Shown here one piece after another: positions 61,500 to 64,000 of a stretch of 64,000 nucleotides of DNA. The stretch's first letter is position 1; every line of letters begins with the position of its first letter. The notes under the pieces are model-generated. The model was not told the DNA's origin. It did no database searches and saw only the letters and a list, made by a program, of their open reading frames with translations. The stretch is from Roseivirga pacifica (GTDB lineage Bacteria > Bacteroidota > Bacteroidia > Cytophagales > Cyclobacteriaceae): positions 193,501 through 257,500 of the forward strand of contig NZ_FOIR01000001.1 in NCBI RefSeq assembly GCF_900111145.1, in the 5' to 3' direction. The position numbers and the translations under genes are program-made.

Positions 61500-61539
61500 A
61501 AGCTTCCCCCATCGGTAACAACACCAACTGGGGAGGCTT
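61500..61539 (+). terminator. Hairpin after the small membrane gene; palindromic element, copy 2
   Basis: AAGCTTCCCC pairs with GGGGAGGCTT (one G-U) around a loop that carries the core shared with copy 1 (GGTAACAACACCAACTGGGG). There is no long U-tract. Confidence 0.6.
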
Positions 61540-61572
61540 CAAACTCAATAACTTTAAACCTTGATCAACGCA

Positions 61573-62979
61573 CTACAGAATAAACTCGCTTAGGTCGCGG
61601 TTCTGCACTAGGCTGCCCAGGCGGTCTTGCACCATTTCTCTGGTCACTACCACTTTGGCATTTGGCGGTATTTGCTCAGGAATATCGAATAGGATATCGT
61701 TCAAAAGCCTACTCATTACCGTATGCAATCTTCGGGCACCAATATTTTCTACCTCAGCATTAATATGGAAAGCTATCTCGGCAATTTCCTTCAGTGCATC
61801 ATCGGTATATTCCAAAGACACATCTTCTGAACCAATAAGTGCCTCATACTGCTTTGTAAGTGCATTTTTAGGCTCCTTCAATATCTGATAGAAATCGTTC
61901 ACATTTAGGCTGTTCAGCTCCACACGAATAGGAAAACGCCCCTGAAGCTCAGGAATTAGATCAGAAGGTTTGGATACATGGAAAGCACCAGCCGCCACAA
62001 ACAACACGTGGTTGGTATTGATTACGCCATATTTGGTATTTACCGCGCTACCTTCAACAATTGGCAATAAATCACGCTGCACGCCTTCTCTGCTTACATC
62101 TGGGCCACTGCCTCCACCTTTTTTAGAGCTACCGGCAATCTTGTCAATCTCATCTATAAATATGATTCCGGTGTTTTCTGCCTTTCGAATGGCTTCTTCC
62201 TTCACCTCATCCATGTCTATCAGCTTGGCCGACTCCTCTTCCAACAATAGCTTTTTCGCCTCGGCAATGGTAACCTTTCGCTTCTTGGTCTTCTTCGGCA
62301 TCATATTGCTCAGCATATCCTGAATGTTGATCATGGAAGCTTCATCCATTCCGCCACCTATCATACCCATACCTCCTGCCGGAGATGCCTGAACAGAAAT
62401 CTCGATCTTACGGTCGTCAATCTCGCCAGAACGGATTTTTTCGCGAAAACGCTCTCTAGTCTTTTCATTCAGTTCGCTGTCCGACATTTCGGTGGCTGGC
62501 TTGTTGTTCTCGTCTTGCTGTTGAAAACCCGTGGTTGTACGCTGCGTATTGCGCACAGGCGGAATCAATGCATCGAGAATAATATCTTCTACATTTTGCT
62601 GTGCACGCTCTTTTACCTGCTCTTTCTGGCCTTGCTTAACCAAGTTTACCGACTGCTCTACCAAGTCGCGCACCATGCTTTCTACATCGCGACCTACGTA
62701 ACCAACCTCAGTAAATTTAGAAGCTTCCACTTTAGTAAAAGGTGCATCGGCAATTTTTGCAAGCCTACGCGCTATTTCCGTTTTACCTACGCCAGTAGCA
62801 CCAATCATCAGAATGTTGTTCGGCACAATTTCCTTCTGCATTTCTTCCTTTACATGCATGCGTCTCCAGCGGTTACGCAAAGCAATGGCTACATTTTTCT
62901 TGGCATCGGCCTGGCCAATAATGTATTTATCTAATTCGGCCACAATTTGGCGTGGCGTTAAAAACGTATTGTCAATCAT
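61573..62979 (-). CDS. hslU: ATP-dependent protease ATPase subunit HslU
   Basis: A 468-residue AAA+ unfoldase. The N-terminal FLTPRQIVAELDKYIIGQAD and Walker A IGATGVGKTEIARRLAKI are diagnostic, followed by the GYVG pore loop (EVGYVGRDVESM), the I-domain (about 110-240), Walker B GIIFIDEIDKIAG and the C-terminal sensor-2 region GARRLHTVMSRLLND. HslU unfolds substrates for the HslV peptidase; hslV is not in the window. Its start overlaps the porQ stop by 8 bp. Confidence 0.97.
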   Translation of the reverse strand: MIDNTFLTPRQIVAELDKYIIGQADAKKNVAIALRNRWRRMHVKEEMQKEIVPNNILMIGATGVGKTEIARRLAKIADAPFTKVEASKFTEVGYVGRDVESMVRDLVEQSVNLVKQGQKEQVKERAQQNVEDIILDALIPPVRNTQRTTTGFQQQDENNKPATEMSDSELNEKTRERFREKIRSGEIDDRKIEISVQASPAGGMGMIGGGMDEASMINIQDMLSNMMPKKTKKRKVTIAEAKKLLLEEESAKLIDMDEVKEEAIRKAENTGIIFIDEIDKIAGSSKKGGGSGPDVSREGVQRDLLPIVEGSAVNTKYGVINTNHVLFVAAGAFHVSKPSDLIPELQGRFPIRVELNSLNVNDFYQILKEPKNALTKQYEALIGSEDVSLEYTDDALKEIAEIAFHINAEVENIGARRLHTVMSRLLNDILFDIPEQIPPNAKVVVTREMVQDRLGSLVQNRDLSEFIL

Positions 62980-64000
62980 TACTTTTTCTTTTTATCAGCC
63001 CCTCAGTACTAATATTTAACTGAAGCGTGTTACTGCCACCAGCCGTGTGATAAAGCGCTCGGCTGTAGGCAAATTCAAATCTTTTTACTTTCAGCATAAA
63101 GCCAAAAGAGAAGCCTGCCGCTCCTCCAGCATTTTGTTCTCTCAGCTCTTGGTGCCTTAAGTGATTGTATGCCAGTCGCACCTGAAAATTTGGCGAGAAC
63201 ATTAATTCGGTACCAATCACTATTCTTCTAAACAACTCATCACCAAAGCCTGGTTCGCTTTCTTCGCCAATAATATTATTGGAGGAAGGGTCGTAATAAG
63301 TGGCGTTAGTTCGGTTTAAGTTTCTGGCGGTAACGGAAAAGCGCAACGGCATAAATTCCGGTTTATAACTAAAGCCCAGCTGCACATCGAGTGGTAGTTG
63401 GCTGTTATTGTCTTCGGTGTAATCGGCCAGTAGTACACCCATGTTTTTAATGGCCATACCTACGGTTAGGTCTTTTTCAGGGTGCTTAAAAGTTCCGCCC
63501 AAATCGAGCATTAATGCCGTGGCACTAAAGGATGCCAAATCGGAAACACCAAGTTTTAGATTGGCTCCGGCCGAAAAAGCACCAAACTGACGGCTATGCC
63601 CAAGGGTAAAAGCATACTCCTTTACACTGAACTCGCCATTTAAAAATCCATTCTCATCATAAGACTCAATATCGCCATAGTTGAAGTAAGAAAGGTTGAA
63701 CGCCCATGTGCCATAATCACCAATTTCGGTGGCGTAGGTAACGGCCGTATTGCTGATATCGGCAAAGTAGCCAAGGCGCGAAATGACCACCTGCTTGTTC
63801 CAGTTGGTATTAATAAGCGCTGGGTTAGCAGTAAACTGGGTCGGGTCGTTCCAGCCCGATGTGATGTTTACCCCACCCAAGCCAGCCAAACGGGCGTTGT
63901 TAGGAATGTTTAGAAATTCGAAAGCCCTTTCTCCTCCTAGCTGAGCAAATGCTTTGGTAAACAAACCAAAACCCAAAAAACAGAGAAAAAAGGCTTTTCG
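62972..64000 (-). CDS. porQ: Type IX secretion system protein PorQ (5' end outside window)
   Basis: A PorQ/PorV-like outer-membrane beta-barrel protein. About 342 residues are visible. The frame remains open to the right edge: the codons before the first possible start encode RKAFFLCFLGFGLFTKAFAQ, clearly a signal peptide whose Met lies just beyond 64000. Conserved pieces are FLNIPNNARLAGLGGVNITS and FTANPALINTNWNKQVVISR. PorQ takes part in type IX secretion, which together with gldH fits a gliding bacterium. Confidence 0.9.
   Translation of the reverse strand, partial: RKAFFLCFLGFGLFTKAFAQLGGERAFEFLNIPNNARLAGLGGVNITSGWNDPTQFTANPALINTNWNKQVVISRLGYFADISNTAVTYATEIGDYGTWAFNLSYFNYGDIESYDENGFLNGEFSVKEYAFTLGHSRQFGAFSAGANLKLGVSDLASFSATALMLDLGGTFKHPEKDLTVGMAIKNMGVLLADYTEDNNSQLPLDVQLGFSYKPEFMPLRFSVTARNLNRTNATYYDPSSNNIIGEESEPGFGDELFRRIVIGTELMFSPNFQVRLAYNHLRHQELREQNAGGAAGFSFGFMLKVKRFEFAYSRALYHTAGGSNTLQLNISTEGLIKRKSND

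Noticed and set aside
63953-63976. TTG at 63976 as the start of porQ
   Set aside because: The codons between 63977 and 64000 continue the hydrophobic signal peptide in frame, so the true start is outside the window.

Overview
The window reads as a chromosome segment of a marine, gliding member of the Bacteroidota, most likely Cytophagales. Evidence: the type IX secretion/gliding genes gldH and porQ, a SusC/SusD pair, GWxTD-domain and RicT proteins, lipoprotein signal peptides, and several copies of the Bacteroidota -7 promoter element (TAnnTTTG). No tRNA, rRNA, CRISPR array, insertion sequence or integrase gene was recognised.

Layout. (1) 1-24.3 kb is mostly conserved chromosome: mgtE (runs off the left edge), an AstE/AspA-like deacylase, a GNAT-nitrilase fusion, a DegP-like protease, a methyltransferase, a GWxTD protein, rlmB, manC, kdsD, recQ, purD, ricT, gldH, a large SF1 helicase with a decayed nuclease-like tail, a small membrane protein, an SDR, a SulP transporter and rlmD. 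(2) 24.4-41.6 kb is a complete alginate-utilisation locus on the minus strand. One 12-gene operon runs susC-susD-PKD lipoprotein-PL7-PL6-PL17-kdgF-MFS-DEH reductase-kdgK-PPi-type phosphofructokinase-eda, preceded by a GntR/FadR regulator. It covers binding, depolymerisation, import and conversion of alginate to pyruvate and glyceraldehyde 3-phosphate. (3) 42.0-57.8 kb is a surface-glycan locus: GDP-mannose 3,5-epimerase, three fucosyltransferase-like paralogues, two GT2-type transferases, a GT15 (Kre2/Mnt1-like) transferase, four methyltransferases, an MBOAT acyltransferase with an SGNH partner, a sulfotransferase and a Wzm/Wzt-type ABC exporter. (4) 57.9-64 kb returns to ordinary genes: an aldo/keto reductase, a lipoprotein, a cold-shock protein, a SixA-like phosphatase, two small membrane proteins, hslU and porQ (runs off the right edge).

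The most striking observation is that the alginate locus lies exactly between an intact rlmD (22876-24336) and a decayed second copy of the last ~200 bp of rlmD (41751-41961). The two copies are direct repeats, about 94% identical over 194 bp and offset by 17,619 bp. This looks like a recombination scar: the alginate module was probably gained as a cassette next to rlmD, and recombination between the repeats would delete it while leaving a full-length rlmD. A PPi-type phosphofructokinase inside the operon may serve gluconeogenesis from alginate-derived triose.

The glycan locus is linked to the core region by metabolism: manC (8.0-9.1 kb) makes GDP-mannose, the substrate of the epimerase at 45.3-46.2 kb. 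The fucosyltransferase-like proteins could use the resulting GDP-L-galactose or GDP-L-gulose. The product is predicted to be an exported polysaccharide or glycolipid modified by methyl, acyl and sulfate groups.
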